Positions 15,803 to 24,534 of a stretch of 64,000 nucleotides of DNA are shown one piece after another (within the stretch, counting starts at the first letter, position 1; the number at the start of each line of letters is the position of its first letter). Origin of the DNA: Gammaproteobacteria bacterium. Its GTDB lineage: Bacteria; Pseudomonadota; Gammaproteobacteria; Thiotrichales; Thiotrichaceae. The position numbers were made by a program, and so were the translations under genes. The stretch spans positions 1 to 64,000 of the forward strand of contig JAHJJD010000069.1 in the NCBI GenBank assembly GCA_018822845.1, given 5' to 3'. The notes beneath the pieces were generated by a model, which had not been told where the DNA came from, searched no databases, and was given only the letters and a program-made list of their open reading frames with translations.

Positions 15803-17533
15803 ATGCAAGCACAAACCTTTATTCCCGGCAAAGACGCCGCTTTGGAAGCCTCCATTGAATCCATGCAGGCAAAGCTGCAAAACCTGGGTTTCAACATTGA
15901 GGAAGCGTCATGGCTGAACCCTGTGGCCAACGTCTGGTCAGTACACATCCACGACCGTGACTGCCCGATGCTGTTTACCAACGGCAAGGGTGCATCACAG
16001 AAAGCTGCCCTCGCCAGCGCCCTGGGCGAATATTTCGAACGCCTCAGCACCAACTATTTCTGGGCGGATTTCTATCTGGGCAAAAGCATCGCCAACAGCA
16101 ACTTCGTCCACTATCCGCAGGAACGCTGGTTCGATATTCCAGAAGACAGCAAACTGCCTGAAGGCTTGCTGGATGATGACACACTGGCATTCTACGACCC
16201 CGAAAGCGCACTGGATGCCACCCGCCTGGTCGATCTGAATTCCGGCAATGAGGAACGCGGCATTTGCGCCCTACCTTACGTGCGCCAACGCGACGGTGAA
16301 ACGGTATGGCTCCCGGTCAACGTGATCGGCAACCTGTATGTCAGCAACGGCATGTCCGCTGGCAACACCAAAACCGAAGCCCGCACCCAGGCACTGTCAG
16401 AAATTTTCGAGCGCCACATCAAATTCCGCATTATTGCCGAGGGAATCTGCCTGCCGGATGTACCGGAAGAGGTGATTGCCCGCTACCCGCACATCGAAGC
16501 CGGGATTGCTGAACTGCGCGCCGCCGGTTTCGGCATTCTGGTGAAAGACGCATCCCTCGGCGGGCAATACCCGGTCATGTGCGTGACCCTGCTCAACCCC
16601 GACGACCAGGGTTGTTACGCCAGTTTCGGCGCACATCCGCGCTTTGAAGTAGCGCTGGAACGCGCCCTGACCGAACTGCTACAAGGCCGTGCCCTTGACC
16701 GCCTGTCAGGTTTTTCCGAACCCAGTTTCGAGCTGGAAGATGTTTCCTCACCGCAAAATCTGGAGACACATTTCATCGACTCCAGCGGCCCGATCCACTG
16801 GGATTTCCTGTGGAATGAGCCGGATCATAAATTCGCCGACTGGAATTTCAGCGGCACCACCGAGGAAGAATGCCAGTACCTGATGGATCGCATCCACGCC
16901 GAAGATTTCGACATTTACATCATGGATTACGAACATCTGGGCGTATACGCCTGCCGCATCATCGTGCCGGAAATGTCAGAAATCTATCAGGCCGAAGACC
17001 TGGAGTGGGATAACAACAGCACTGGCAACACCGTGCGCGAAGCCATCCTGCACCTGCCGGAACTGGATGACGACGAATGCGCCGAGCTATTCGATACCAT
17101 CGAGGAACTGGGGCTGGACGACCACCAACCGGTCGCGGCGCTGATCGGGCTTGCCCCCGATGCCGGTTCATTGTGGGCGGATTTGCGCGTGGGCGAGCTC
17201 AAAACCCTGCTGGCACTGGCGATGGATGACGAAGAAGCCATCCGCGAAGGCTGCCAGTGGATTCGCCATTTCGAGCAAATCAACGACGATCGCCGCCGGG
17301 CGTACCGTTGTGTCGAAGCGCTGCTGGACATGGATGAACCGGAAGGTTACGCCCCCAACCTCGGCCTGCTCTATGGCGAAACCGCCCTGCACCAGGCGCA
17401 GGCGCTGCTGGATGGCAGCCAGCGTTTCTGGGGAATTGCCGTGCCGACGCTGGAGTTGCAAGGCTGCCACATGCACCAGAAACTGCTGAGCGCCTACCAC
17501 AAAATACATCGGGACTTGCAAGCCAGCTTATAA
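15803..17533 (+). CDS. ycaO: YcaO, RimO (ribosomal protein S12 methylthiotransferase) accessory protein
   Basis: The protein begins MQAQTFIPGKDAALEASIES, closely matching the start of E. coli YcaO, so I use ATG 15803 rather than an upstream in-frame start. The 576 residues (E. coli has 586) carry the ATP-binding segments GKGASQKAALASALGEYFE near 61 and SAGNTKTEARTQALSEIFER near 183, with the acidic metal ligands spaced as in the YcaO fold. The last 180 residues form the helical C-terminal extension seen in E. coli YcaO. E. coli YcaO is linked genetically to beta-methylthiolation of S12 by RimO. No peptide precursor or cyclodehydratase partner is nearby, so an azoline-forming role is unlikely. 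Confidence 0.93.
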   Translation: MQAQTFIPGKDAALEASIESMQAKLQNLGFNIEEASWLNPVANVWSVHIHDRDCPMLFTNGKGASQKAALASALGEYFERLSTNYFWADFYLGKSIANSNFVHYPQERWFDIPEDSKLPEGLLDDDTLAFYDPESALDATRLVDLNSGNEERGICALPYVRQRDGETVWLPVNVIGNLYVSNGMSAGNTKTEARTQALSEIFERHIKFRIIAEGICLPDVPEEVIARYPHIEAGIAELRAAGFGILVKDASLGGQYPVMCVTLLNPDDQGCYASFGAHPRFEVALERALTELLQGRALDRLSGFSEPSFELEDVSSPQNLETHFIDSSGPIHWDFLWNEPDHKFADWNFSGTTEEECQYLMDRIHAEDFDIYIMDYEHLGVYACRIIVPEMSEIYQAEDLEWDNNSTGNTVREAILHLPELDDDECAELFDTIEELGLDDHQPVAALIGLAPDAGSLWADLRVGELKTLLALAMDDEEAIREGCQWIRHFEQINDDRRRAYRCVEALLDMDEPEGYAPNLGLLYGETALHQAQALLDGSQRFWGIAVPTLELQGCHMHQKLLSAYHKIHRDLQASL

Positions 17534-17576
17534 CTATAATTATCATTCATTTAAATATTAGCGATGGGGTTGCCGC

Positions 17577-18356
17577 ATGAAAAAAGTTATCTTATCAAGC
17601 TTGTTCCTCTTGGCCTCCTGTAGCGAGAAGGCTCATGAACCCGCCCATGAGGTTGCTAACGAGGCCGCCAAGCCAGCACATGAGGCTGCCCACTGGAGCT
17701 ATGACGGCGAAGCAGGCCCCCAGAACTGGGCAAAACTGGCTCCGGAAAACGCCCCCTGTTCCGGCAAGAACCAGTCCCCCATCAATCTGGCCGGGTTTAC
17801 CGAAGCAGACTTGCCGCCTATTGAGTTCAACTACGGTAGCGGCATTGGCAAAGACGTGGAAAACAACGGCCACACCATCCAGGTCAATTATGCTGACGGC
17901 AATGCCATCAAAGTGGATGGCATCCAGTTCAACCTGAAACAGTTCCATTTCCACGCCCCCAGCGAGAACCACATCAATGGCAAAGCATTCCCGATGGAAG
18001 CGCATCTGGTTCACAAAGACAACACCGGGGATTTAGCCGTAGTTGCCCTGATGTTTGAAGAAGGCGAAGCTAACCCTGAACTGGAAAAAGTCTGGGCAGA
18101 AATGCCCGCCACCGCCCATACCCTTGATGCACTGGACAGCAAGGTGGATGCGTCCGGCTTGTTGCCCTGGAGCCGCGACTATTACCGCTTCAATGGCTCA
18201 CTGACCACCCCGCCCTGCACCGAAGGTGTACGCTGGATTGTGATGAAAAACCCGGTAACGGCATCCAAGGAACAGATCGAAAAGTTTGCCCACGTCATGC
18301 ACCACCCCAACAACCGCCCGGTGCAACCGACCAATGCCCGCACCGTTTTGCAGTAA
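17577..18356 (+). CDS. Alpha-type carbonic anhydrase, predicted lipoprotein
   Basis: Zinc ligands are visible in FHFHAPSENHINGKAF and EAHLVH, with QSPINL upstream and LTTPPCTEGVRW downstream, all hallmarks of alpha-carbonic anhydrase. The enzyme interconverts CO2 and bicarbonate. The start has a short signal ending in a lipobox (LLASC, Cys at residue 15), so the enzyme is probably lipid-anchored facing the periplasm. A His/Ala/Glu-rich repeat segment (EPAHEV, KPAHEA) links anchor to domain. Cysteines in APCSGK and PPCTEG may form the family disulfide. In an autotroph it could supply inorganic carbon, but carbon-fixation genes are not in the window. Confidence 0.92.
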   Translation: MKKVILSSLFLLASCSEKAHEPAHEVANEAAKPAHEAAHWSYDGEAGPQNWAKLAPENAPCSGKNQSPINLAGFTEADLPPIEFNYGSGIGKDVENNGHTIQVNYADGNAIKVDGIQFNLKQFHFHAPSENHINGKAFPMEAHLVHKDNTGDLAVVALMFEEGEANPELEKVWAEMPATAHTLDALDSKVDASGLLPWSRDYYRFNGSLTTPPCTEGVRWIVMKNPVTASKEQIEKFAHVMHHPNNRPVQPTNARTVLQ

Positions 18357-18369
18357 AGCAGCTGCCTTT

Positions 18370-18391
18370 GCAGGGTGCTTGACCACCCTGC
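18370..18391. terminator. Hairpin between carbonic anhydrase and CBS-domain genes
   Basis: GCAGGGTG (18370-18377) pairs perfectly with CACCCTGC (18384-18391) around a 6-base loop in the gap between two convergent genes. No T tract follows on either strand, so termination is inferred from position alone. Confidence 0.4.
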
Positions 18392-18400
18392 CATGCACCG

Positions 18401-18829
18401 TTACCCCTGGATGTAACTCACCAACTGCTCAATCATGAACTGCTGTTCGGAAATCACTTCCTTGACCAGATCGCCGATGGAAACCAGCCCAACCAGCTCA
18501 TCACCCTCCATGACCGGCAGGTGACGGATACGCTTTTCCGTCATGATCGCCATACCTTCCTGAATGGGTTGATCCGGCCTGATGCAAAACACCGGGCGGG
18601 TCATGACCTCTGCCACCCGCATGTCTTCGGCATTACGGTCATGCAGCACGATTTTGCGGGTATAGTCCTGCTCGGAAATGACTCCCTTGAGCTTGCCGCC
18701 CTCCAGCACCAGCAGCGCGCCTACCCGCTTTTCCGCCATCACCTTGACTGCCTCGATAACCGTTGCCTGTGGATCAACGCTATAAATCACGCGGCCTTTT
18801 CTGGCCAGTACCTGAGCTATTGTTTGCAT
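18401..18829 (-). CDS. CBS-domain pair protein
   Basis: Two CBS domains fill the 142 residues: the first around GRVIYSVDPQATVIEAVKVM, the second around EVMTRPVFCIRPDQPIQEGM with RHLPVMEGDELVGLVSIGDL. Stand-alone CBS pairs bind adenine nucleotides and sense energy state; no specific target can be read here. I start at ATG 18827-18829, which has a strong GGAGGAG upstream. It is divergent from truC. Confidence 0.88.
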   Translation of the reverse strand: MQTIAQVLARKGRVIYSVDPQATVIEAVKVMAEKRVGALLVLEGGKLKGVISEQDYTRKIVLHDRNAEDMRVAEVMTRPVFCIRPDQPIQEGMAIMTEKRIRHLPVMEGDELVGLVSIGDLVKEVISEQQFMIEQLVSYIQG

Positions 18830-18902
18830 ATTCTCTCCTCCTCCATACATTTCCATTGATAATATCGTTTAGCACACATCTTGATAAAATGGTTACACAC
18901 GC

Positions 18903-19706
18903 ATGCTGGAAATCCTCTACCACGACGACCACCTCGTCGCTATCAACAAACCTTCCGGGCTGCTGGTACACCGCAGCCTGATCGACTGGCATGAAACCCG
19001 CTTCGCCATCCAGCTCACCCGCGACCAGATCGGGCAGAAAGTTTTCCCGGTACACCGCCTCGACAAACCCACCTCCGGCGTATTGTTGTTTGCGCTCGAC
19101 AGCGACACCGCCCGCCTGCTGACGGAACAGTTCAGCGCCGGGCTGGTGGAGAAAACCTACCTCGCCATCGTGCGCGGCCACACGGAGGAATCCGGCATCA
19201 TCGACCATCCGCTCAAAGAGGAACTGGACAAGATCGCCGATGCCAACGCCAACCAGGACAAACCCGCGCAGGCAGCCATCACCCATTACCAGCGCCTGCT
19301 GGCGTTTGAACTGCCTTACGCCGTTGACCGTTACCCCAGCAGCCGCTATTCGCTGCTGGAACTGCAACCCAAAACCGGGCGCAAACACCAGCTGCGCCGC
19401 CACATGAAACACATTTCCCACCACATGCTGGGCGACACCACCCACGGCAACGGCAAGCACAACCAGTTTTTCCGCCAGCAATTCGCCTGCCAGCGCTTGC
19501 TGCTGCACGCCGCCCGCCTGCAACTGACGCACCCGCATACAGGTGAACCTTTGATTATCAACGCACCTTTACCAGCAGATTTTGCGCAAATGGTACGCTT
19601 ATTGCTTTCTTTCCAGTGTCCAGACATAAACACTACACCACCACGAGGATCACATGGAAAGGAATTCATCGCTCAGCTTGCGCCAGATGCTGGATCGCCT
19701 GGCTGA
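18903..19706 (+). CDS. truC: tRNA pseudouridine(65) synthase TruC
   Basis: This RluA-family synthase isomerises uridine 65 in tRNA. The catalytic motif VHRLDKPTSGVLLFAL lies near residue 50 with the nucleophilic Asp in RLD. LLELQPKTGRKHQLRRHMKH near 155 and HPHTGEPLIINAPLP near 218 complete the family pattern. The start is ATG 18903. The last 18 codons overlap the next gene by 53 bases in another frame, and that tail (GSHGKEFIAQLAPDAGSPG) has no family conservation. The reading frame may therefore have lost an earlier stop. Confidence 0.9.
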   Translation: MLEILYHDDHLVAINKPSGLLVHRSLIDWHETRFAIQLTRDQIGQKVFPVHRLDKPTSGVLLFALDSDTARLLTEQFSAGLVEKTYLAIVRGHTEESGIIDHPLKEELDKIADANANQDKPAQAAITHYQRLLAFELPYAVDRYPSSRYSLLELQPKTGRKHQLRRHMKHISHHMLGDTTHGNGKHNQFFRQQFACQRLLLHAARLQLTHPHTGEPLIINAPLPADFAQMVRLLLSFQCPDINTTPPRGSHGKEFIAQLAPDAGSPG

Positions 19707-20163
19707 AATACTGGTACACAAGCAGACAGGAACATTTTACATCGCCACTGACATGAACAGTTCCTGCCGGTTTGCCATCGAAAGCGGCAAGCTGACCCAT
19801 TGCACCCACAAGCGTGACCACGGCCCCGACGCCATTCTCAGTCTGCTGGAAACCGGTGGCGGCTCGTGCTCCTTTTCGGAAAACCAGCGCATCCCCTTCC
19901 GCCCGGATGCGGCTATCGACCACCCGCTCAGCCTGCAAGCGCTCGACATCCATCTGGTTATTCCGCCCAAACCTGCCCTCATCCCGAAACCCGTTCCTGC
20001 ACCGGAAAAACCGATGGCACGCCCCGGCAGCAGCAATTATTTCTACCGGGGTAGCAGCCCTGCACCAGAGGCAAGCGCGCAGACAGAACCGGAAGCACCA
20101 CAACAGGGAACAACGCCCAGCGCCCAGCCCCGTATCAACAACCGCTTTTACCGGGGTGGCTAG
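19654..20163 (+). CDS. Hypothetical protein with C-terminal FYRG motifs, 169 aa
   Basis: I do not recognise the family with confidence. Residues 1-75 (MLDRLAEILVHKQTGTFYIA, RFAIESGKLTHCTHKRDHGP, AILSLLETGGGSCSF) resemble the DUF4388/PatA-N type of small domain found with signalling proteins. A Pro-rich segment (about 100-125) follows. The C-terminal part holds two similar motifs, NYFYRGS near 128 and NRFYRGG at the very end, separated by a low-complexity Ala/Pro/Glu/Gln linker. GAGG precedes the ATG. It overlaps truC by 53 bases and converges with the ROK kinase gene, overlapping it by 29 bases. Confidence 0.6.
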   Translation: MERNSSLSLRQMLDRLAEILVHKQTGTFYIATDMNSSCRFAIESGKLTHCTHKRDHGPDAILSLLETGGGSCSFSENQRIPFRPDAAIDHPLSLQALDIHLVIPPKPALIPKPVPAPEKPMARPGSSNYFYRGSSPAPEASAQTEPEAPQQGTTPSAQPRINNRFYRGG

Positions 20164-21052
20164 CCCCCAGCCACGCTGCACCACGCACGCCGCTGGAATC
20201 CCCAAAACGGGGCGCAAGCAGGCGTGTGCTGACATGATCGGAAAACACATAGTGCCCCCAGCGTTGTGGCACATTGGCGTATAGCCGCCCGATATTCGAC
20301 ATGCCGCCACCCAGCACAATCACATCCGGATCGAGGATGTTGATGACATGGGCAAGGCTTTTTGCCATGCGTTCCTCATAAGCCTGCACAAGCTGTTCCG
20401 CCAGTGCATCACCCTGCGCGGCAAGCTGCACGATGGCAGCCGCAGCTAGGGAATGGCCCGTCAGCGCATGATATTCCGCCGCGAAACCGGGGCCGGAAAG
20501 CCAGGTTTCGATGCAGCCGTGCTTGCCACAGTAACACGGTTTGCCGGGTAACTCCCCAGCCTCCGGCCATGGCAGCGGGTTGTGCCCCCACTCACCACCA
20601 ATGGCATTTGCCCCCGTCAGCGCCTTGCCGTGCACCACAATCCCAGCCCCCGTACCCGTTCCCACAATCACACCGAACACCACCGCTGCACCTGCCGCTG
20701 CACCATCCGTTGCCTCGGAAAGGGCGAAACAGTTGGCATCATTTTCGATGCGGATGCGCCGTTGTAACAGCTTTTCCAGATCGTTATGCAGCGGCTTGCC
20801 ATTCAGCACCACGGAATTGGCATTTTTCATCAGGCCGGATGCCGGGGAAATCGCACCCGGCGTACCGATACCGACCGTGCAGGTTTGCCTTGCGTGCTGT
20901 TCTGCCTCATCCACCAGTTGCCGGATGGTTTGCAGGATGGCGGCATACTGCCCCTGCGGGGTGGGCAAGCGCTTGCGGAAAATTTCCCTGCCTTGCGCAT
21001 CCAGCAGCAGGATTTCGATTTTGGTTCCGCCAAGGTCAACACCGATATGCAT
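20135..21052 (-). CDS. ROK-family sugar kinase (fructokinase/N-acetylglucosamine kinase-like)
   Basis: The N-terminal ATP-binding loop GVDLGGTKIEILLLD, the catalytic region RIENDANCFALSEA near residue 99 and the zinc-binding ROK signature CYCGKHGCIETWLSGPG near 171 are all present. DPDVIVLGGGMSN near 245 completes the family pattern. The 305 residues match NagK/Mak-sized kinases rather than ROK repressors, which carry an extra helix-turn-helix. Sugar specificity cannot be told from sequence. No transporter or further sugar-catabolic gene is adjacent. Confidence 0.88.
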   Translation of the reverse strand: MHIGVDLGGTKIEILLLDAQGREIFRKRLPTPQGQYAAILQTIRQLVDEAEQHARQTCTVGIGTPGAISPASGLMKNANSVVLNGKPLHNDLEKLLQRRIRIENDANCFALSEATDGAAAGAAVVFGVIVGTGTGAGIVVHGKALTGANAIGGEWGHNPLPWPEAGELPGKPCYCGKHGCIETWLSGPGFAAEYHALTGHSLAAAAIVQLAAQGDALAEQLVQAYEERMAKSLAHVINILDPDVIVLGGGMSNIGRLYANVPQRWGHYVFSDHVSTRLLAPRFGDSSGVRGAAWLGASHPGKSGC

Positions 21053-21081
21053 GATTTCTCCCGAAAACTTGAACTAAGTCA

Positions 21082-21109
21082 TTGCATCAAAACAGACACA
21101 CGCTATATT
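21082..21109 (+). promoter_or_regulatory. Candidate sigma-70 promoter of the sigma-54 activator gene
   Basis: TTGCAT (21082-21087) and TATATT (21104-21109) are separated by 16 bases. Transcription would begin near 21116. That excludes the in-frame TTG at 21082 as a start codon and supports an ATG at 21139 or 21154. Confidence 0.5.
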
Positions 21110-21138
21110 TTAGCGACCGTTTCGTCTTTAATTCCTTG

Positions 21139-22098
21139 ATGGCAGGCATGACCATGCAGTTTAGCGATATTTTAACCCGATCCCCCTTGATGGAAGCCGT
21201 ATTGCGTTCCGCGCACCTGATTGCGCAAACTGACGCGAGCGTGCTGATTACCGGCGAATCCGGCACGGGCAAGGAACTGGTCGCACACGCCATGCACGCC
21301 ACCAGCCCACGCAAGGCCAAACCATTCATCACCGTCAACTGCGCAGCCTTGCCGGAAACGCTGGCGGAATCGCTACTGTTCGGCCATCGCAAGGGTGCTT
21401 TCACGGGTGCTGACAGCCAGCAAACCGGCCTGATTGGCGCTGCCGATGGCGGCACCTTGTTTCTGGACGAAATTGGCGAATTACCGCTGAACCTGCAAGC
21501 CAAGCTGCTGCGTTTCCTCGAATCCGGCGAAGTCCTGCCGCTGGGTGAATCGCGCCCGCGCCTGCTGAATGTGCGCGTATTCGCCGCCACCCACCGCAAC
21601 CTGTACGCCATGGCACAGGCGGGTGAATTCCGCGCCGACCTGTTCTACCGCCTCAATATCGTCCCCATCGAACTGCCACCACTGCGCGAACGCAAGGAAG
21701 ACATCGACCTGCTGCTCAAGCACTTCCTGCGCCAGTTCGCCAGCCAGCATCAACTGCCTGCCGTCACGCTGGGCAAAGACGCGCGCGCATACCTGCTGCG
21801 TTATGGCTGGAATGGCAACGTGCGCGAACTGCGCAACCTGTGCGAACGCCTCAGCATCCTGCTGGCCGGGCGCGAAATCGCCCTTACCAACCTGCCACTG
21901 GAAGTACGTAACCCCGCCCCCGCTGCGGCCAGCCCGTTCAACCTGCCCGAAACCGGCGTGAATCTGGAAGAACTGGAACGCGACCTGCTCAACCAAGCAC
22001 TGGAACGCACCAGCAACAACAAGACCCATGCGGCCAAATTGCTGGGCATTTCCCGCGATGCACTGAATTACCGCTTGAAGAAATACGAACTGGTCTGA
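21139..22098 (+). CDS. Sigma-54-dependent Fis-family activator without a sensory domain
   Basis: The protein is almost entirely an AAA+ sigma-54 activator module: Walker A GESGTGKE, the sigma-54 contact loop KGAFTGAD, Walker B GGTLFLDEIGEL and the arginine-finger region FRADLFYRLN. A Fis-type helix-turn-helix ends the protein (KTHAAKLLGISRDALNYRLK). There is no receiver, GAF or PAS domain, so activity would be controlled by expression or by a partner, as in PspF. I choose ATG 21139; 21154 is equally possible. Target genes are not evident, and no -24/-12 promoter was recognised nearby. Confidence 0.85.
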   Translation: MAGMTMQFSDILTRSPLMEAVLRSAHLIAQTDASVLITGESGTGKELVAHAMHATSPRKAKPFITVNCAALPETLAESLLFGHRKGAFTGADSQQTGLIGAADGGTLFLDEIGELPLNLQAKLLRFLESGEVLPLGESRPRLLNVRVFAATHRNLYAMAQAGEFRADLFYRLNIVPIELPPLRERKEDIDLLLKHFLRQFASQHQLPAVTLGKDARAYLLRYGWNGNVRELRNLCERLSILLAGREIALTNLPLEVRNPAPAAASPFNLPETGVNLEELERDLLNQALERTSNNKTHAAKLLGISRDALNYRLKKYELV

Positions 22099-22105
22099 AC
22101 TGGGA

Positions 22106-22822
22106 TTACCAGTCCAGCGTGAAATTCACAGTCAGGCTGAACGCCCATTGCGTCTTGTGAATATCCGGTGGAAACGGCAACGCACCGGAAGCAGCCTTTA
22201 CCGCCTGCACTGCTGCCTGATCCAGCCATTCATTGCCGGAACTTTTCGTCACCCGCACGCCTGAAATCGCGCCGTTAGGCATGACGGTGAAAGACACCAC
22301 TACACTACCTTCCACTTCCGCCTTTTCCGCCATGCGCGGGTATTGCTTGCGGGATGCAATCAGGTTTTGCAGCTTTCTCCGGTAAGCAGCCTCGGCAGCC
22401 TTGTTGTCCACTGCCTGTACGGGCGGCGCAGCCTGCGGCGCGGGCGCAACAGGGCGGGCAACTGGCGCGGGTTGGGGCTGCGGCTTGGGGGCAGCCTGCG
22501 ACCTGGCTGGTGGCGGTTCTGCCTTGGGGGTGGGTTGGGGCTTTTTGGCCGGTTTTGGCTCGGGTTTGGGTTTAGGCTTTTCGACCGGCTTTTTCTGCGG
22601 TTTCGGCTTGGGCTGTTCGACTGGCTTGGGTTCCAGCTTGGGCGGTTCTGGTTCTGCTACCGGTTGCGCTGCTGCCACGAACTGCGCCAGTGACAGCTGT
22701 ACAGGTTGCGGTTCTTCCACATTGCCCAGCTTGTCCTGCCACAGCATCACCGGTAATGCCGCCAGCAGCACGGCGGCGTGTACCAGGGCAGAAACGCCGT
22801 AGCCGGTCAGATGGTATTTCAC
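22106..22822 (-). CDS. tonB: Energy transducer TonB
   Basis: An N-terminal membrane anchor (about residues 9-28), a long Pro/Lys/Glu-rich periplasmic spacer (about 40-140) and a C-terminal TonB domain (PRMAEKAEVEGSVVVSFTVM, GVRVTKSSGNEWLDQAAVQA) define the protein. TonB carries proton-motive energy from ExbB-ExbD to outer-membrane receptors. Its start overlaps the exbD stop by 4 bases, so exbB-exbD-tonB form one operon. The OprC-like copper receptor at 25115-27154 is a plausible client. Confidence 0.93.
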   Translation of the reverse strand: MKYHLTGYGVSALVHAAVLLAALPVMLWQDKLGNVEEPQPVQLSLAQFVAAAQPVAEPEPPKLEPKPVEQPKPKPQKKPVEKPKPKPEPKPAKKPQPTPKAEPPPARSQAAPKPQPQPAPVARPVAPAPQAAPPVQAVDNKAAEAAYRRKLQNLIASRKQYPRMAEKAEVEGSVVVSFTVMPNGAISGVRVTKSSGNEWLDQAAVQAVKAASGALPFPPDIHKTQWAFSLTVNFTLDW

Positions 22823-23208
22823 TGCTCTTGCTCGGTCTGGATGGACATCTTGTCGAAATGCCCGGCTTTCAGCACATCCACCACCTTGATGAAATGCTCG
22901 AACGCAGTGGCCTTGTCCACCCGCAGCACAATGGGCATGGTGGCTGCATGAGTTTCATGCGGCTTCAGTTGCTCCGCCAGTGTTTCCGCCGTGACGGGGT
23001 TGCCGTCGAGGAAAATCTGGTTGTGCGCATTGATGGCGATTTCCAGGCTGTGTTCATCGCCCTTGGCCTGTTCGCTCTGTTCCGCCTTGGGCAAATCCAC
23101 CGGGATCAGACCTTGCGAAATGAACGAGGCGGTGGTCAGCACAATCGCCAGCAGCACCAGCATGATGTCGATGAAGGGGATCATGTTGATCTGGTCGAAA
23201 CGCTTCAT
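22819..23208 (-). CDS. exbD: Biopolymer transporter ExbD
   Basis: The 129-residue protein has one N-terminal membrane helix with the essential Asp (NMIPFIDIMLVLLAIVL) and a periplasmic domain (LEIAINAHNQIFLDG, TMPIVLRVDKATAFEHFIKV). It forms the proton channel with ExbB. I start at ATG 23206-23208, which overlaps the exbB stop (ATGA), rather than an in-frame codon seven residues earlier. Confidence 0.92.
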   Translation of the reverse strand: MKRFDQINMIPFIDIMLVLLAIVLTTASFISQGLIPVDLPKAEQSEQAKGDEHSLEIAINAHNQIFLDGNPVTAETLAEQLKPHETHAATMPIVLRVDKATAFEHFIKVVDVLKAGHFDKMSIQTEQEQ

Positions 23209-23639
23209 GCACTTTTCCCGTCTTTCCACGCCTGCCAGCGGGCGACTTGCACCTCCACCTTGCGCAGCAGCGCGTTGTAAAACATGATCGCGGGGATCGC
23301 CACCAGCAAGCCCGCTGCCGTCGCTTTCAACGCCAGCGCCAGCCCCAGCATGATGCTGTTGACTTCAATCTTGCCGCCCTGCCCCATGGTGTAAAACGTC
23401 ACCAGAATCCCCAGCACCGTTCCCAGCAGCCCCACGTAGGGCGCATTCGAGCCGATGCTGGAAATGGTGGTGAGGTTACGGGTCAGGTCGATTTTCAGGG
23501 TTTCGATATGGTCGAACTGTTGCAGCTTGACGCGGTTGAGGTAGAAATAGCGCTCAATCACCAGCGCCAGCATGATGAAACTCATCAGGCCGAGCGTGCC
23601 GAGAATGAGGTAATCCAGATTGGCTTGCAGAAATTCCAT
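23205..23639 (-). CDS. exbB: MotA/TolQ/ExbB proton channel protein ExbB
   Basis: The 144-residue protein has three predicted membrane helices. The conserved segment SIGSNAPYVGLLGTVLGILV with LGLALALKATAAGLLVAIPA is typical of ExbB/TolQ, including the channel Thr. The partner genes (exbD, tonB) follow with overlaps, so this is an Exb rather than a Tol system. The compact length matches the short ExbB class. The gene is preceded by an intergenic stretch shared with the divergent C40 peptidase. Confidence 0.92.
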   Translation of the reverse strand: MEFLQANLDYLILGTLGLMSFIMLALVIERYFYLNRVKLQQFDHIETLKIDLTRNLTTISSIGSNAPYVGLLGTVLGILVTFYTMGQGGKIEVNSIMLGLALALKATAAGLLVAIPAIMFYNALLRKVEVQVARWQAWKDGKSA

Positions 23640-23772
23640 TGGTCTCCCTTAACAATTCTATACCCGCGCATTATAGCGCCCTTTTCACACCTAAAGTCGG
23701 GAACGGCTGGCGATTCCGCTTCCCATTGCCAACACTGTTACTGGCTAGAAAAGGAAGTGCGAGGTTTGTGTT

Positions 23773-24486
23773 ATGCTGAAAAACAAGATGTTAGCTCTGA
23801 AATATTCCCTGTTGGGGTCGGCAATGTTGACGATGGCGGGGTGTAGCAGCCTGAACCCACGCAATGTGTTGCCACTCCAGCAGACCACCTCACCGGACAC
23901 AGGCAATAGCGCCAAGGTAGAAAAGTCCGCCGCAACCCGGCACAAAACCGGCATCCAGAAACAACATGTTCTGGCGAGTAACGCCCATTCAACCACCTTT
24001 CTCCTGTCTGCCGCCATGGACGGCTCCAACCCCTCCGCCCAGACCATACCCATCGACGCTGACCAGCAACAGCACAAAACCACGCTGGACAAGGTGGCTG
24101 TGTGCGCCTTGCGCCAACAGGGCAAGGCATATTGCTGGGGCGGTAATTCGCCGATGCGGGGGTTTGACTGTAGCGGCCTGACCCAATATTCCTTCCAGCA
24201 GGGTGCCAGCGTCAGCATTCCACGCACCGCCGCTGCCCAATACGCTGCCGCCACCAAGGTTCCTGCCGAACAGGCGCAGAAAGGCGATCTGGTCTTTTTC
24301 AAGACACGTGGCAACAAGGTCAGCCATGTTGGCCTCTTCCTGGGGCGTGACCGTTTCGTCCACGCGCCCCGCACTGGCAAAGCCATCCAGATCACCAAAC
24401 TGGAAGGCTACTGGAAAAAGCGTCTGGCCGGTTTCGGGCGTATTCCGGGCGCATGCCGCCCCATCCTTCCCAGCAGCGTGATCTGA
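23773..24486 (+). CDS. NlpC/P60 (C40) peptidase lipoprotein
   Basis: A signal with lipobox (LTMAGC, Cys near residue 24) precedes a low-complexity linker and a C-terminal NlpC/P60 domain. The domain shows GKAYCWGGNSPMRGFDCSGL near residue 116 with the catalytic Cys in DCSG, the His in SHVGLFLG near 180, and the third polar residue in FVHAPRTG. It probably cleaves peptidoglycan cross-bridges from the outer membrane. The gene converges with the PCu(A)C gene across a strong hairpin. Confidence 0.88.
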   Translation: MLKNKMLALKYSLLGSAMLTMAGCSSLNPRNVLPLQQTTSPDTGNSAKVEKSAATRHKTGIQKQHVLASNAHSTTFLLSAAMDGSNPSAQTIPIDADQQQHKTTLDKVAVCALRQQGKAYCWGGNSPMRGFDCSGLTQYSFQQGASVSIPRTAAAQYAAATKVPAEQAQKGDLVFFKTRGNKVSHVGLFLGRDRFVHAPRTGKAIQITKLEGYWKKRLAGFGRIPGACRPILPSSVI

Positions 24487-24525
24487 GCAAAAAATACGGG
24501 GTGCACTCTGGGGGAGTGCACCCCG
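24487..24525 (-). terminator. Rho-independent terminator of the oprC/PCu(A)C operon
   Basis: A perfect 12-bp stem (CGGGGTGCACTC at 24497-24508 with GAGTGCACCCCG at 24514-24525) has a 5-base loop. Reading the minus strand, the stem is followed by TATTTTTTGC, a U tract, so it terminates the PCu(A)C gene. On the plus strand no T tract follows. Confidence 0.8.
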
Positions 24526-24534
24526 AAGAGGGAC

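Noticed and set aside
17536-17560. Fur-box-like AT-rich sequence before the carbonic anhydrase gene
   Set aside because: Only part of the 19-base consensus matches and the gene is not an iron gene.
21082-21138. N-terminal extension of the sigma-54 activator from TTG 21082
   Set aside because: The codon lies in the candidate -35 box and the extension has no family similarity.
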